Below, one piece after another: positions 32,933 to 41,114 of a DNA stretch of 64,000 nucleotides. The position numbers and the translations under genes were made by a program. The first letter of the stretch is position 1. Every line of letters begins with the position of its first letter. Source of the DNA: Nocardioides luti. GTDB lineage: Bacteria > Actinomycetota > Actinomycetes > Propionibacteriales > Nocardioidaceae. A model generated the notes under the pieces. The model made no database searches, had not been told where the DNA came from, and saw only the letters and a program-made list of their open reading frames with translations. Location of the stretch: the NCBI RefSeq assembly GCF_014212315.1, contig NZ_JACKXE010000002.1, forward strand, positions 434,001 through 498,000, given 5' to 3'.

Positions 32933-34582
32933 ATGAACGCGATGTTCGAGGGCTACGGCTCCCGGGGACCGGCCTACGACGAGATGTTCGACGGCGACGA
33001 CCTGCGCTCGCCGTACCTCCGTCTCCGCAGCTCCCTGCAGACGATGACCACGCCAGACCTGGTGAGCCGCGTGGAGGCCCTGCAGGCCAGCTACCTCGAC
33101 CAGGGCGTGACCTTCGACATCGGCGGCGAGGAGCGGGCGTTCCCGCTCGACATCCTCCCGCGCGTCATCGAGATGGACACCTGGTCGCAGATCGACGCCG
33201 GCGTCCAGCAGCGGGTGCGCACGCTCGAGGCCTTCCTCGCCGACGTGTACGACGCCGGGCAGGTCTTCGACGACGGCGTGATCCCGCGCCAGGTGATCGC
33301 CACGTCGTCGCACTACCACCGCGAGGCCGCCAACGTCCGGCCCCCGAACGGCGTCCGCGTGCACGTGTCCGGCATCGACCTGATCCGCGACAACGCCGGC
33401 GAGTTCCGCGTCCTCGAGGACAACGTCCGGGTGCCGTCCGGAGTGTCCTACGTGATGACCAACCGGCGCGCGATCTCGGCGGCGTTGCCCGAGACGATCG
33501 CCGAGCACCGGATCCGCCCCGTCGCGGGCTACCCCCAGCGGCTGCTGACCGCGCTGCGCGCCGCGGCTCCGGCCGGTGTGGTCGACCCGACCGTGGTGGT
33601 GCTGACGCCCGGCGTCTACAACGGCGCCTACTTCGAGCACGCGCTGCTGGCCCGGACCATGGGCGTGGAGCTCGTCGAGGGCCGCGACCTCGAGTGCCAG
33701 CGCGGCCGCGTGATGATGCGGACCACCAAGGGTCTCGAGCCGGTGCACGTGATCTACCGCCGCATCGACGACGAGTTCCTCGACCCGGTGCACTTCCGCG
33801 CCGACTCGGTGCTCGGCTGCCCCGGCATGATCGACGCGGCCCGCGCCGGCAACGTGACCCTCGCCAACGCGGTCGGCAACGGCGTCGCCGACGACAAGCT
33901 CGTCTACACCTACCTGCCGGACCTGATCCGCTACTACCTCCACGAGGAGCCGGTGCTCAAGAACGTCGACACCTGGCGGCTCGGGGACGCCGAGGCCCGC
34001 GAGGAGGTGCTCGACCGGCTCGACGAGCTCGTCCTCAAGCCGGTCGACGGCTCCGGCGGCAAGGGCATCGTGATCGGCCCCCGGGCCACGAGGGCGGAGC
34101 TCGACGAGCTGCGCACCAAGGTGCTCGCCGACCCGCGCTCCTGGATCGCCCAGCCCGTCGTCCAGCTCTCCACCGTACCGACCTTCGTCGACGGGCGGCT
34201 CGGACCGCGGCACGTCGACCTGCGGCCGTTCGCCGTCAACGACGGCAACCGCGTCTGGGTGCTGCCCGGCGGCCTGACCCGCGTCGCCCTCGCCGAGGGC
34301 GAGCTCATCGTGAACTCCTCGCGCGGTGGCGGCTCCAAGGACACCTGGGTGCTCGCCGGCCCGACCGGGGGCAAGGCCGCGGTGCCCGAGCCCGTCGACG
34401 AGGCCGAGGCCGCGCCCGACCCCGGGTCCCAGCCATCCCCCGACGTACCCATCCCGCCGGCGCAGCCGGCCGGCACCGCGCTGAGCGAGATGAGCCAGCA
34501 GCAGGACCAGCAGCAGCAGGGAGCGAGCCGCTCGTTCGTCGAGCCAGTCGAGACGCCCACGGACGGAGACCACGCATGCTGA
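32933..34582 (+). CDS. Circularly permuted type 2 ATP-grasp protein
   Basis: A 549-residue protein of the circularly permuted ATP-grasp family (COG2308 type), predicted to form amide bonds. Conserved parts include HVSGIDLIRDNAGEFRVLEDN, LTPGVYNGAYFEHALLA, DDKLVYTYLPDLIRYYL, LKPVDGSGGKGIVIG and NSSRGGGSKDTWVL. The family usually stops near there; here about 60 extra residues follow, rich in Pro, Glu and a Gln run. It begins an operon with an alpha-E protein and a transglutaminase, a conserved trio thought to make or modify peptides. Confidence 0.92.
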   Translation: MNAMFEGYGSRGPAYDEMFDGDDLRSPYLRLRSSLQTMTTPDLVSRVEALQASYLDQGVTFDIGGEERAFPLDILPRVIEMDTWSQIDAGVQQRVRTLEAFLADVYDAGQVFDDGVIPRQVIATSSHYHREAANVRPPNGVRVHVSGIDLIRDNAGEFRVLEDNVRVPSGVSYVMTNRRAISAALPETIAEHRIRPVAGYPQRLLTALRAAAPAGVVDPTVVVLTPGVYNGAYFEHALLARTMGVELVEGRDLECQRGRVMMRTTKGLEPVHVIYRRIDDEFLDPVHFRADSVLGCPGMIDAARAGNVTLANAVGNGVADDKLVYTYLPDLIRYYLHEEPVLKNVDTWRLGDAEAREEVLDRLDELVLKPVDGSGGKGIVIGPRATRAELDELRTKVLADPRSWIAQPVVQLSTVPTFVDGRLGPRHVDLRPFAVNDGNRVWVLPGGLTRVALAEGELIVNSSRGGGSKDTWVLAGPTGGKAAVPEPVDEAEAAPDPGSQPSPDVPIPPAQPAGTALSEMSQQQDQQQQGASRSFVEPVETPTDGDHAC

Positions 34583-35502
34583 GCCGGATCGCCGAGTCGA
34601 TGTTCTGGATCGGCCGCTACGTCGAGCGCGCGGAGGACACCGCCCGCATCCTCGACGTGCAGGTCCAGCTGCTGCTCGAGGACGCCACCATCGAGGAGGA
34701 GGCGACCTGCCGGGCGCTGCTCTCGATCATGGGCGTCGAGGACCAGCCCGACCACGTGGACACCTCCCTGGTGCTCGACCAGCTGGCCTACAACCTCGAC
34801 TCCCCCGTCTCGATCGCCTCGGCGCTGGCGGCCGCCCGCGAGAGTGCCCGCCGCGCCCGCGAGACGCTGTCGGTGCCGATGTGGGAGGCCATCAACACGA
34901 CCTACCGCGCCCTGCCCTCCGGCGTCTTCCACGGCATGCGACCCCCCGGGATCTTCCAGTGGGTGCGCGAGCGGGCGGCCCTCATCAACGGCACCGCCGA
35001 CGCCACGATGACCCGTGACGAGGGCTGGCAGTTCATGATGCTCGGCCGCTGCGTGGAGCGCGCCGACATGACCTCGCGCCTGGTCGCGACGGCGGCGGTC
35101 TCGGCCAACACCGGGGCCCCGTGGACCAGCACCCTGCGGGCGTGCGGCGCCTACGAGGCCTTCCTGCGGACCTACCGAGGCCTGGAGACCGAGCGCGGGG
35201 CCGCCGAGTTCCTGCTGCTCGACCGGCTCTTCCCGCGGTCGGTGGTCTTCGCGCTCAACCGCGCGGAGCTGTGCCTCGACAACCTCGACTCGGGCGGCCA
35301 GCGCGCCGGCTTCCAGAACGAGGCGCAGCGGCTGCTCGGCCGGATGCGCGCCGAGCTCGAGTACCGCTCGCTCAACGACGTCGTCGCGGACCTCCCCCAC
35401 GAGATGGAGCGCCTGCAGCGCACCTGCGCGCAGGCGACCGAGGCCGTGACCCGGCGCTACTTCGCGGGTGCGGAGCACCTGACCTGGCAGGGAGTTCTCT
35501 GA
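34576..35502 (+). CDS. Alpha-E domain protein
   Basis: A 308-residue mostly helical protein starting MLSRIAESMFWIGRYVERAEDTARIL, the signature of the alpha-E family. A second similar helix pair, MMLGRCVERADMTSRLV, lies mid-protein. Function is unknown, but it always travels with the ATP-grasp and transglutaminase genes. ATG 34576 overlaps the ATP-grasp stop by 7 bases, and its own stop overlaps the next start (TGATG). Confidence 0.92.
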   Translation: MLSRIAESMFWIGRYVERAEDTARILDVQVQLLLEDATIEEEATCRALLSIMGVEDQPDHVDTSLVLDQLAYNLDSPVSIASALAAARESARRARETLSVPMWEAINTTYRALPSGVFHGMRPPGIFQWVRERAALINGTADATMTRDEGWQFMMLGRCVERADMTSRLVATAAVSANTGAPWTSTLRACGAYEAFLRTYRGLETERGAAEFLLLDRLFPRSVVFALNRAELCLDNLDSGGQRAGFQNEAQRLLGRMRAELEYRSLNDVVADLPHEMERLQRTCAQATEAVTRRYFAGAEHLTWQGVL

Positions 35503-36341
35503 TGCAACTCAGGATCGTGCACACGACGTCGTTCGAGTACGACGGCAAGGCGGTCGCGTCGTACAACACGGCGCGGATGACGCCGCAGACCACGCCGGAG
35601 CAGATCGCCGTCCACACCCGGCTGGAGATCACGCCGAAGCCGTGGACCTACAGCTACCGCGACTACTTCGGGACGGCGGTGACGGCCTTCCAGGTGCTCG
35701 ACCCGCACGAGGCGATGGTCGTGACCGCGAACTCCACCGTCCAGACCAACCGCCCGCCGACGCCGCCCGCGGCGATCGGCTGGGAGGAGCTGGCCGAGCG
35801 CGAGGTCGCGGACCGGTGGACGGAGTACCTCACCCTCCCGGAGCTGGTCGCTCCCCCGGCCGACTTCGCCACCCGGGTCCGTGCGATCGGCGAGGCCGCC
35901 GCCCTGCCCGGCGACGCGGCCCGCGAGATCTGCGCGTTGGTGCACGACGAGGTCGAGTACATCCCCGGCTCCACCGACGTGAAGTCCAACGCCGCCGAGG
36001 TCTGGCAGCAGCGCTCCGGCGTCTGCCAGGACATGGTCCACCTGGTCCTCGGCGGGCTGCGCACGCTGGGCATCCCGGCGCGCTACGTGTCCGGCTACTT
36101 CCACCCGCAGCCGGCACCGCGCGTCGGCGAGACCGTCCGCGCCGAGTCGCACGCCTGGGTGGAGTGGTGGGACCACGGCTGGCACCCCTTCGACCCGACC
36201 AACCACCACGAGCCGTGCGACCGGTACGTCGTCGTGGCCACCGGTCGCGACTACGAGGACGTCAAGCCGCTCGCCGGGATCTACTCCGGCACGGCCACGT
36301 CCACGATGAGCGTCGACGTGGAGGTCACCCGGCTGGGCTGA
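35502..36341 (+). CDS. Transglutaminase-like cysteine protease/transferase
   Basis: A 279-residue protein. An N-terminal beta-rich domain (TTSFEYDGKAVASYNTARM) precedes a transglutaminase core with Cys in RSGVCQDMVHL, His in ESHAWVEWW and Asp in HPFDPTNHH, an intact triad. It likely cleaves or transfers amide bonds, acting on a product of the ATP-grasp partner. ATG 35502 shares one base with the alpha-E stop. It is convergent with a TPR gene, 6 bases away. Confidence 0.92.
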   Translation: MQLRIVHTTSFEYDGKAVASYNTARMTPQTTPEQIAVHTRLEITPKPWTYSYRDYFGTAVTAFQVLDPHEAMVVTANSTVQTNRPPTPPAAIGWEELAEREVADRWTEYLTLPELVAPPADFATRVRAIGEAAALPGDAAREICALVHDEVEYIPGSTDVKSNAAEVWQQRSGVCQDMVHLVLGGLRTLGIPARYVSGYFHPQPAPRVGETVRAESHAWVEWWDHGWHPFDPTNHHEPCDRYVVVATGRDYEDVKPLAGIYSGTATSTMSVDVEVTRLG

Positions 36342-36347
36342 GCGGGC

Positions 36348-36797
36348 TCAGACGAGGTCGTCGAAGCCCTTCTCGCCGCGCTCGGCCATCCGGCGCTCCA
36401 CACGCAGGACGGCGAGCTCGTGCTCGGGGTCGCCGGTCATCGCGGCGGCCAGCCGCAGGTGCGGCAGCGCCTCCTTCAGGCGGGACTGGCGCTCGAGGCT
36501 GCGGCCGAGCGCGTGCCGCGCCCAGTCGTCGTCCGGGTTCTCCTCGACCAGCGCCCGGAGCTCGTCCTCGGCGCGGGTCAACCGCGCGCCGATGAGGTAG
36601 GCCCAGGCCCGCAGCGCCCGCAGCCCGGTGTTGCCGGGCTCCTTCTCGAGCGCGGGCTCCAGCAGCTCGAGGGCCTCGCGCGGGGCGCGCCGGCTGAGCA
36701 GGTCGTGGGCGGCGCGGTACGCCGTCTCGGGGCCGCGCTGGCCGGGGAAGACGACCGGTGGCGCGGTCACGGGGGTGCTGTCGTCGTACATGTCCAT
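36348..36797 (-). CDS. Tetratricopeptide repeat protein
   Basis: A 149-residue protein built of three or four TPR helical pairs (for example REALELLEPALEKEPGNTGL and DDDWARHALGRSLERQSRL). TPRs bind other proteins; no partner is evident. ATG 36797 has a good GAGGAG site 7 bases upstream. It diverges from the RNase P RNA gene. Confidence 0.86.
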   Translation of the reverse strand: MDMYDDSTPVTAPPVVFPGQRGPETAYRAAHDLLSRRAPREALELLEPALEKEPGNTGLRALRAWAYLIGARLTRAEDELRALVEENPDDDWARHALGRSLERQSRLKEALPHLRLAAAMTGDPEHELAVLRVERRMAERGEKGFDDLV

Positions 36798-36851
36798 GTC
36801 AACGCTCCTCGCCCGGTCGGGATTCCGCGGTCCTCACGCTACGCTTCGCGT

Positions 36852-37256
36852 GCGAATGGGCTGGCCGGGCGACCGCGTCGCCGTACCCCCGGGTGCGGTG
36901 CCGAGGAAGGTCCGGGCTCCACAGAGCGAGGTGGTGGGTAACCCCCACCCGGGGCAACCCGCGGGACAGTGCCACAGAGAACAGACCGCCGCCCGGCTCC
37001 GGCCGGGAGGTAAGGGTGAAACGGTGGAGTAAGAGCCCACCAGCGATCCGGGTGACCGGATCGGCTCGGCAAACCCCACCTGGAGCAAGGTCAAGAAGTC
37101 CGGCGCCTTCGGGCATCGGACGCGCGCACGTCCGAGGGCTGCTCGCCCGAGTGCGCGGGTAGACCGCTGGAGGCTGTCGGCAACGGCAGTCGTAGATGGA
37201 TGGTCGCCCCCCGGCTCGCCGGGGACAGAACCCGGCCTACAGGCCAGCCCATTCGC
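36852..37256 (+). ncRNA. rnpB: RNase P RNA, bacterial class A
   Basis: A catalytic RNA that matures tRNA 5' ends. A perfect 15-bp P1 helix is formed by 36852-36866 and 37242-37256. The universal GAGGAAGGTCCGGGCTCC core is at 36903-36920, with ACAGAGAACA near 36970 and the distal GGGGACAGAACCCGGCCTAC at 37221-37240. The length of about 405 bases is normal for actinobacteria. A 27-bp copy of its 3' end (37231-37257) recurs at 38742-38768, indicating integration of an island at this gene. Confidence 0.95.
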
Positions 37257-37257
37257 C
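37231..37257. repeat. Attachment-like direct repeat, left copy (rnpB 3' end)
   Basis: A 27-bp sequence covering the last P1 strand of rnpB. It is identical to 38742-38768, and the flanking bases differ on both sides. This is the attL-like end of a small integrated island. Confidence 0.75.
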
Positions 37258-37289
37258 ACACCCCCTCTCATCTGCTTCCCGGCCTGAGC

Positions 37290-37595
37290 ATGGTTACCGG
37301 GCAGGACGTAGCAAACTTCCTAGGTCGGAGCGACAGTGCGACTGTCGCCCTGGCCGGGGAACACGTCACCATCGTCACCGCGATGGCCCGCAGCTACACC
37401 CGAGACCGAGGCTTCGACGGGGCCGACCCATTCGACGACGTGGCCGCAGTGATCACTACCGCGACCGCACGACTCCTGGCCAACCCCGGACAGGTCGGAA
37501 ACACCGCAGGACCGTTCACTGTCGCGGGAGGCTTCACCGGCTGGTCGCTGCCTGAGACGTTTGTCCTCAACCGCTACCGCAAGCGCACACAATGA
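37290..37595 (+). CDS. Phage head-tail connector-like protein
   Basis: A 101-residue protein. DVANFLGRSDSATVALAGEH, TAMARSYTRDRGF, AAVITTATARLLANP and GGFTGWSLPETFVLNRYR follow the pattern of small head-to-tail connector proteins of actinophages. ATG 37290 is chosen because the frame upstream runs through rnpB. It has no structural phage neighbours, so it appears to be a stranded prophage gene within the island between the two rnpB 3'-end copies. Confidence 0.68.
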   Translation: MVTGQDVANFLGRSDSATVALAGEHVTIVTAMARSYTRDRGFDGADPFDDVAAVITTATARLLANPGQVGNTAGPFTVAGGFTGWSLPETFVLNRYRKRTQ

Positions 37596-37642
37596 CGCCG
37601 CGGGGCAGGTATCGCGAAACCAGCCGGAGCACCGAGCCAGAG

Positions 37643-38404
37643 TCAGAAGTCACCCAACGAGAACCCCACCGCGAACTCTTTCTTCCTCAACTCATCTTGG
37701 GAGTAGCTGAGGTCCCCGCGATCGGCAAGTTCGACCGAGTAATACGTGGACGGCTCAATGTCCGCCTCGAAGTAGAGAAGGCACAAAAGTCCTTCGCCCG
37801 ACTCCAAGAAGTCGCGGAGTTCATCAACGGCAGCCGCCAGGTCTTCCTTCTCAGTCAGACCGATGGCGTTCGACCCCCAATCCGCGCGGACTACGTCCTC
37901 GAGGTTCGCCTCCGTCACGTTGACAACATTCCCCGTACCAACGATCTCGTCTGACTTCCCTTTAACCGATAGGCGCATGCCCTCGCCGAAGTCCGAGTAC
38001 CCTCCTGTGCCCTTGCAGTCGTCCCAGGAACCCTCGACCGACCCGTCCGGATCGAACAGGATGGCAGTGCCACGGAGAGTGTCCCCGCTAGCCTTCTCAT
38101 CTCCGCTATTTGCACCAAGCAGGAGGGTCGCAGCGATGCCGATCCCTGCTACGAGGACAACTACCGCCAGCCCGATCACCAAAAGCTTCGTGTTCAACTG
38201 CGCCGGAGCACTTTGCGGCGCCACATTGGGCGACGATGTCGCCCCCGCGCCATATGGGGCCGGTGGCAGAACCGGGGCTGGCGCGGCGGGCGCTTGGACG
38301 GGCGCCGCCGGGGCGCTCTCGGAACTATCGGCCAAGGGCTGTCCGCACGTACTGCAAAATGCGGCCGTGTCCTCGTTCTGGTGGCCTTGCGGGCACATCT
38401 TCAT
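37643..38404 (-). CDS. Zinc-ribbon and single-helix membrane protein of the island
   Basis: A 253-residue protein: an N-terminal zinc ribbon (MCPQGHQNEDTAAFCSTCG, two Cys pairs), a Pro/Ala-rich linker, one membrane helix (about residues 72-93) and an acidic external domain of about 155 residues. The domain is not recognised. The DNA here looks less GC-rich than its surroundings (judged by eye), fitting horizontal acquisition. It is convergent with the connector gene. Confidence 0.7.
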   Translation of the reverse strand: MKMCPQGHQNEDTAAFCSTCGQPLADSSESAPAAPVQAPAAPAPVLPPAPYGAGATSSPNVAPQSAPAQLNTKLLVIGLAVVVLVAGIGIAATLLLGANSGDEKASGDTLRGTAILFDPDGSVEGSWDDCKGTGGYSDFGEGMRLSVKGKSDEIVGTGNVVNVTEANLEDVVRADWGSNAIGLTEKEDLAAAVDELRDFLESGEGLLCLLYFEADIEPSTYYSVELADRGDLSYSQDELRKKEFAVGFSLGDF

Positions 38405-38741
38405 CGTTTGACCAATCGTCGAGTTGTTCCGTTAGCGGCGCGGTAGAGGACGGTACGTCAGCCGAGCCGAATCTGTGCCGAAAAACAGGAACTTGCCCGT
38501 CCGCATCCACGCCGCGCGGTGGGTCCTTGGATACCCGCTTCGCCTGCCTCGGAAGGAGGCCGCTCGGAGACAGGGCGCGTGTGATGCGCGCGCCACACGC
38601 GGAGGGGGCTCATCAGTCCGCAGAGAGTCCGCAGAATGTTCACAAACGGTCATCGCCGCTCAACGGTCGCGAGTGGCTTCTGTGCAGGTCAGCGCGATTT
38701 GCCATCGTTTTTCAACGATCAGGGATCACGTGAGGCCATTC
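38405..38741. other. Gene-poor right part of the island
   Basis: About 340 bases with no convincing gene; the short open frames have atypical codon use. Composition is locally more AT-rich, for example near 38635-38735. Two closely spaced TCCGCAGA motifs occur at about 38618 and 38629. No integrase remnant was recognised. Confidence 0.5.
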
Positions 38742-38768
38742 CCCGGCCTACAGGCCAGCCCATTCGCC
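38742..38768. repeat. Attachment-like direct repeat, right copy
   Basis: Identical over 27 bases to the rnpB 3' end at 37231-37257. The flanks differ (C before and C after, versus A before and A after in the left copy). It marks the right boundary of a roughly 1.5-kb insertion. Confidence 0.75.
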
Positions 38769-38773
38769 CCTCC

Positions 38774-38790
38774 GCAGGGTGCCGCCCTGC
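38774..38790. terminator. Short hairpin after the right repeat
   Basis: GCAGGG and CCCTGC (38774-38779, 38785-38790) around a 5-base loop, touching the tetR stop. It may be the tetR terminator and possibly the original rnpB terminator, displaced by the island (inference). Confidence 0.45.
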
Positions 38791-39525
38791 TCAGCGCCCG
38801 GCCTGCAGCTTCAGCCCGGCGAGGAGCAGGTCGAGCCCGGCGCGGAACTGCTCGGTGTCGTCGTGCCCCTCGAACTCGTCGACGACGTGGTGGAGGAAGG
38901 GGAACTCGGCGGCGTCGAGGTCGCGCCACTGCTGCACGAAGCGACCGAGGTACTCCTCGCGCCCCACGGTGCCGTCGGCGACCTCCTGCGGCGGCTGCTG
39001 CCCCAGGTCGGCCGCGATCCCGATGACGAAGCCGAGCAGCGCGGAGACCGCGTGGAAGCTCTGCCGCGGCGTGAGCCCCAGCCGCAGCACCTGCTGCCCC
39101 AGCCGCTCGTAGAGCGCCAGGGCGTTGGGCTGCACGCCCGTGTCGCGCATGAAGTACGCCGCGAGCCAGGGGCGGGCCGCGATCGCGTCGAAGAGCGTGA
39201 TCGCCATCGACCGGAGGCCGTCGATCGGGTCCTCGGCGTCGACCAGGCGCTCGGTGTCGGCGAGCACCCCGACCAGGACGTGGTCGCTCGCGCGGTCGAG
39301 CAGCTCGTCCTTGTTGGCGACGTACCAGTAGATGCTCGCGGCCCCGCCGCCGAGCCGCGCGGCCAGGGCCCGGAAGGTCAGGGCCGAGTCGCCGGCCTCG
39401 TCGAGCAGCGCCACCGCCTCGCCGATCACCGCCTCCAGGGAGTGGGTGGCGCGGCGCCGGCCGTCGCGCTCCGGGCTCGTCCGGGTCCGGGTCCGTCGCG
39501 GTGCCGTGCCTGCCATGTGCGCCAT
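38791..39525 (-). CDS. TetR-family repressor (TetR class C-domain)
   Basis: A 244-residue regulator with an Arg-rich leader, a helix-turn-helix (SALTFRALAARLGGGAASIYWYVANKDELLDR) and a C-terminal TetR_C-like ligand domain. It diverges from an MFS drug exporter. ATG 39525 has a strong GAGGTGAT site. Palindromic candidate operators fill the region between the two genes, the standard drug-inducible circuit. Confidence 0.9.
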   Translation of the reverse strand: MAHMAGTAPRRTRTRTSPERDGRRRATHSLEAVIGEAVALLDEAGDSALTFRALAARLGGGAASIYWYVANKDELLDRASDHVLVGVLADTERLVDAEDPIDGLRSMAITLFDAIAARPWLAAYFMRDTGVQPNALALYERLGQQVLRLGLTPRQSFHAVSALLGFVIGIAADLGQQPPQEVADGTVGREEYLGRFVQQWRDLDAAEFPFLHHVVDEFEGHDDTEQFRAGLDLLLAGLKLQAGR

Positions 39526-39565
39526 TCCATCACCTCGGTGCCGGTCGTCGTCTTGCGCGATCATC

Positions 39566-39627
39566 GAACAACGTTCTATCGTCTCGAACATCGTACGATA
39601 CTCGTACATCGTTCGATCCGCGGATCG
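39566..39627. promoter_or_regulatory. Candidate TetR operators with nested palindromes
   Basis: Four symmetric elements are packed together: GAAC-AAC-GTTC (39566-39576), TCGAAC (39584) with GTTCGA (39611), ATCGTACGAT (39590-39599) and CGATCCGCGGATCG (39614-39627). The density in the 130-base divergent region is well above the surroundings. Confidence 0.55.
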
Positions 39628-39655
39628 GGCGCTCCCGCACCAGGAGGTGCCTCCC

Positions 39656-41110
39656 ATGACTGCCCTCATCCAGCCCGCACAGGCCCGGACGTACCTCTCC
39701 CTCCGGGCGGCGTGGGTCCCCCTGTTCGCCCTCTGCCTGGCGTTCTTCGTCGAGATGGTGGACAACACCCTGCTCACCATCGCGCTCCCGACCATCGGGC
39801 GTGACCTCGGCGGCGGCACGACCGCACTCCAGTGGGTGACGGGCGCCTACTCGCTCACGTTCGGCGGCCTGCTCCTGACCGCCGGCTCGATGGCCGACCG
39901 CGTCGGCCGCCGCCGGGTGCTGCTCGTCGGCCTCACCGCCTTCGGTCTGATCAGCCTCGCGGTCGTGCTGGTGCACAGCCCCGGCGAGCTCATCGCCCTG
40001 CGCGCGGCCCTCGGGCTCGCCGCGGCCGCGATGGCCCCGATCACCAACTCGCTGGTCTTCCGCCTCTTCGACGACCAGGCGCTGCGGATGCGGGCGATGA
40101 CGCTGATGATCACGGTCGGCATGAGCGGCTTCATCCTCGGTCCGGTGCTCGGTGGCACCGCGCTCGCGCACGTCGGGTGGGAGTGGCTGCTCGCCGTCAA
40201 CGCCCCGATCGCCCTCGTCGCCTGGGCGGGCGTCCGCCTCGGGGTGCCGGCCGACCGGCCCGAGGACCTCACGTCCGACCGGCTGGACCTGCCGGGCGCG
40301 GCGTTCAGCATCCTCGCGATCGGGTTCGCCTGCTACACGCTGACCAGCGGCGTCGAGCACGGCTGGGGGTCTCCCGCGACCCTCGGCTCGGCGCTCGGTG
40401 CGCTGCTCGCCCTCGGGGCGTTCGTCCGGCACGAGCGCCGTACGGACGAGCCGATGCTGGACCTCGGCCTCTTCGCCAGTGGCACGGTCCGCGGCGCGGC
40501 CATCGCCCAGGTCGGCACGTCGATCGCGATGGCCGGCGTGATGTTCGGCCTGATCCTGCACTTCCAGTACGCCTACGGCTGGAGCCCGATGCGGGCCGGT
40601 CTGGCCAACCTCCCCCTCATCCTCACCATGGTCCTCGCGACGCCGGTGTCGGAGGGCCTGGGCAAGCGGTTCGGCCACCGGATCGCCTGCCTCGTCGGCG
40701 CGGCCCTGATGGCCGGCGCTCTGGCGGGCCTCGCCTGGGGCGTCGGCCACGGCTACCCCGCGATCGCCGCCGGCATCGTCGTGATGACGGTCGGCCTGCG
40801 CACCGTGATGACCATCTGCGCCGTGGCCCTCGTCGACGCCATGCCCGCCAACCGGACCTCCGTGGGCGCCGCGCTCAACGACACCGCGCAGGAGGTCGGC
40901 ACCAGCGTCGGCACCGCCCTGGTCGGCACGCTGGTCGCGGCGCTGGTCACGACGACGCTCCCCGCCGGCGTGTGGAGCAGCGACCTGGTCGCCTCGTTCT
41001 TCCACGGTGAGCGCGTCACCTTCGCCGTGCTCGCCGTCATCGTCGGGGTGGTCGCCGGCTGGGGTGCCCTCACCCTGACCGACTCGCGCTCGGTCGACGA
41101 GCCGCACTGA
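39656..41110 (+). CDS. MFS drug exporter, DHA2/EmrB-QacA type
   Basis: A 484-residue transporter with 14 predicted helices. Motif A-like GSMADRVGRRRVLLVG follows helix 2, the family motif VDNTLLTIALPTI is in helix 1, and VGMSGFILGPVLGG is antiporter motif C. It should export hydrophobic or cationic drugs using the proton gradient. The ATG has AGGAGGTG upstream. The divergent TetR protein is the likely repressor. Confidence 0.93.
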   Translation: MTALIQPAQARTYLSLRAAWVPLFALCLAFFVEMVDNTLLTIALPTIGRDLGGGTTALQWVTGAYSLTFGGLLLTAGSMADRVGRRRVLLVGLTAFGLISLAVVLVHSPGELIALRAALGLAAAAMAPITNSLVFRLFDDQALRMRAMTLMITVGMSGFILGPVLGGTALAHVGWEWLLAVNAPIALVAWAGVRLGVPADRPEDLTSDRLDLPGAAFSILAIGFACYTLTSGVEHGWGSPATLGSALGALLALGAFVRHERRTDEPMLDLGLFASGTVRGAAIAQVGTSIAMAGVMFGLILHFQYAYGWSPMRAGLANLPLILTMVLATPVSEGLGKRFGHRIACLVGAALMAGALAGLAWGVGHGYPAIAAGIVVMTVGLRTVMTICAVALVDAMPANRTSVGAALNDTAQEVGTSVGTALVGTLVAALVTTTLPAGVWSSDLVASFFHGERVTFAVLAVIVGVVAGWGALTLTDSRSVDEPH

Positions 41111-41114
41111 CCGC

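Noticed and set aside
37200..37555. Overlapping 119- and 131-residue frames through the rnpB 3' end
   Set aside because: Their first third lies in the RNase P RNA. Only the ATG 37290 connector frame has family-like sequence.
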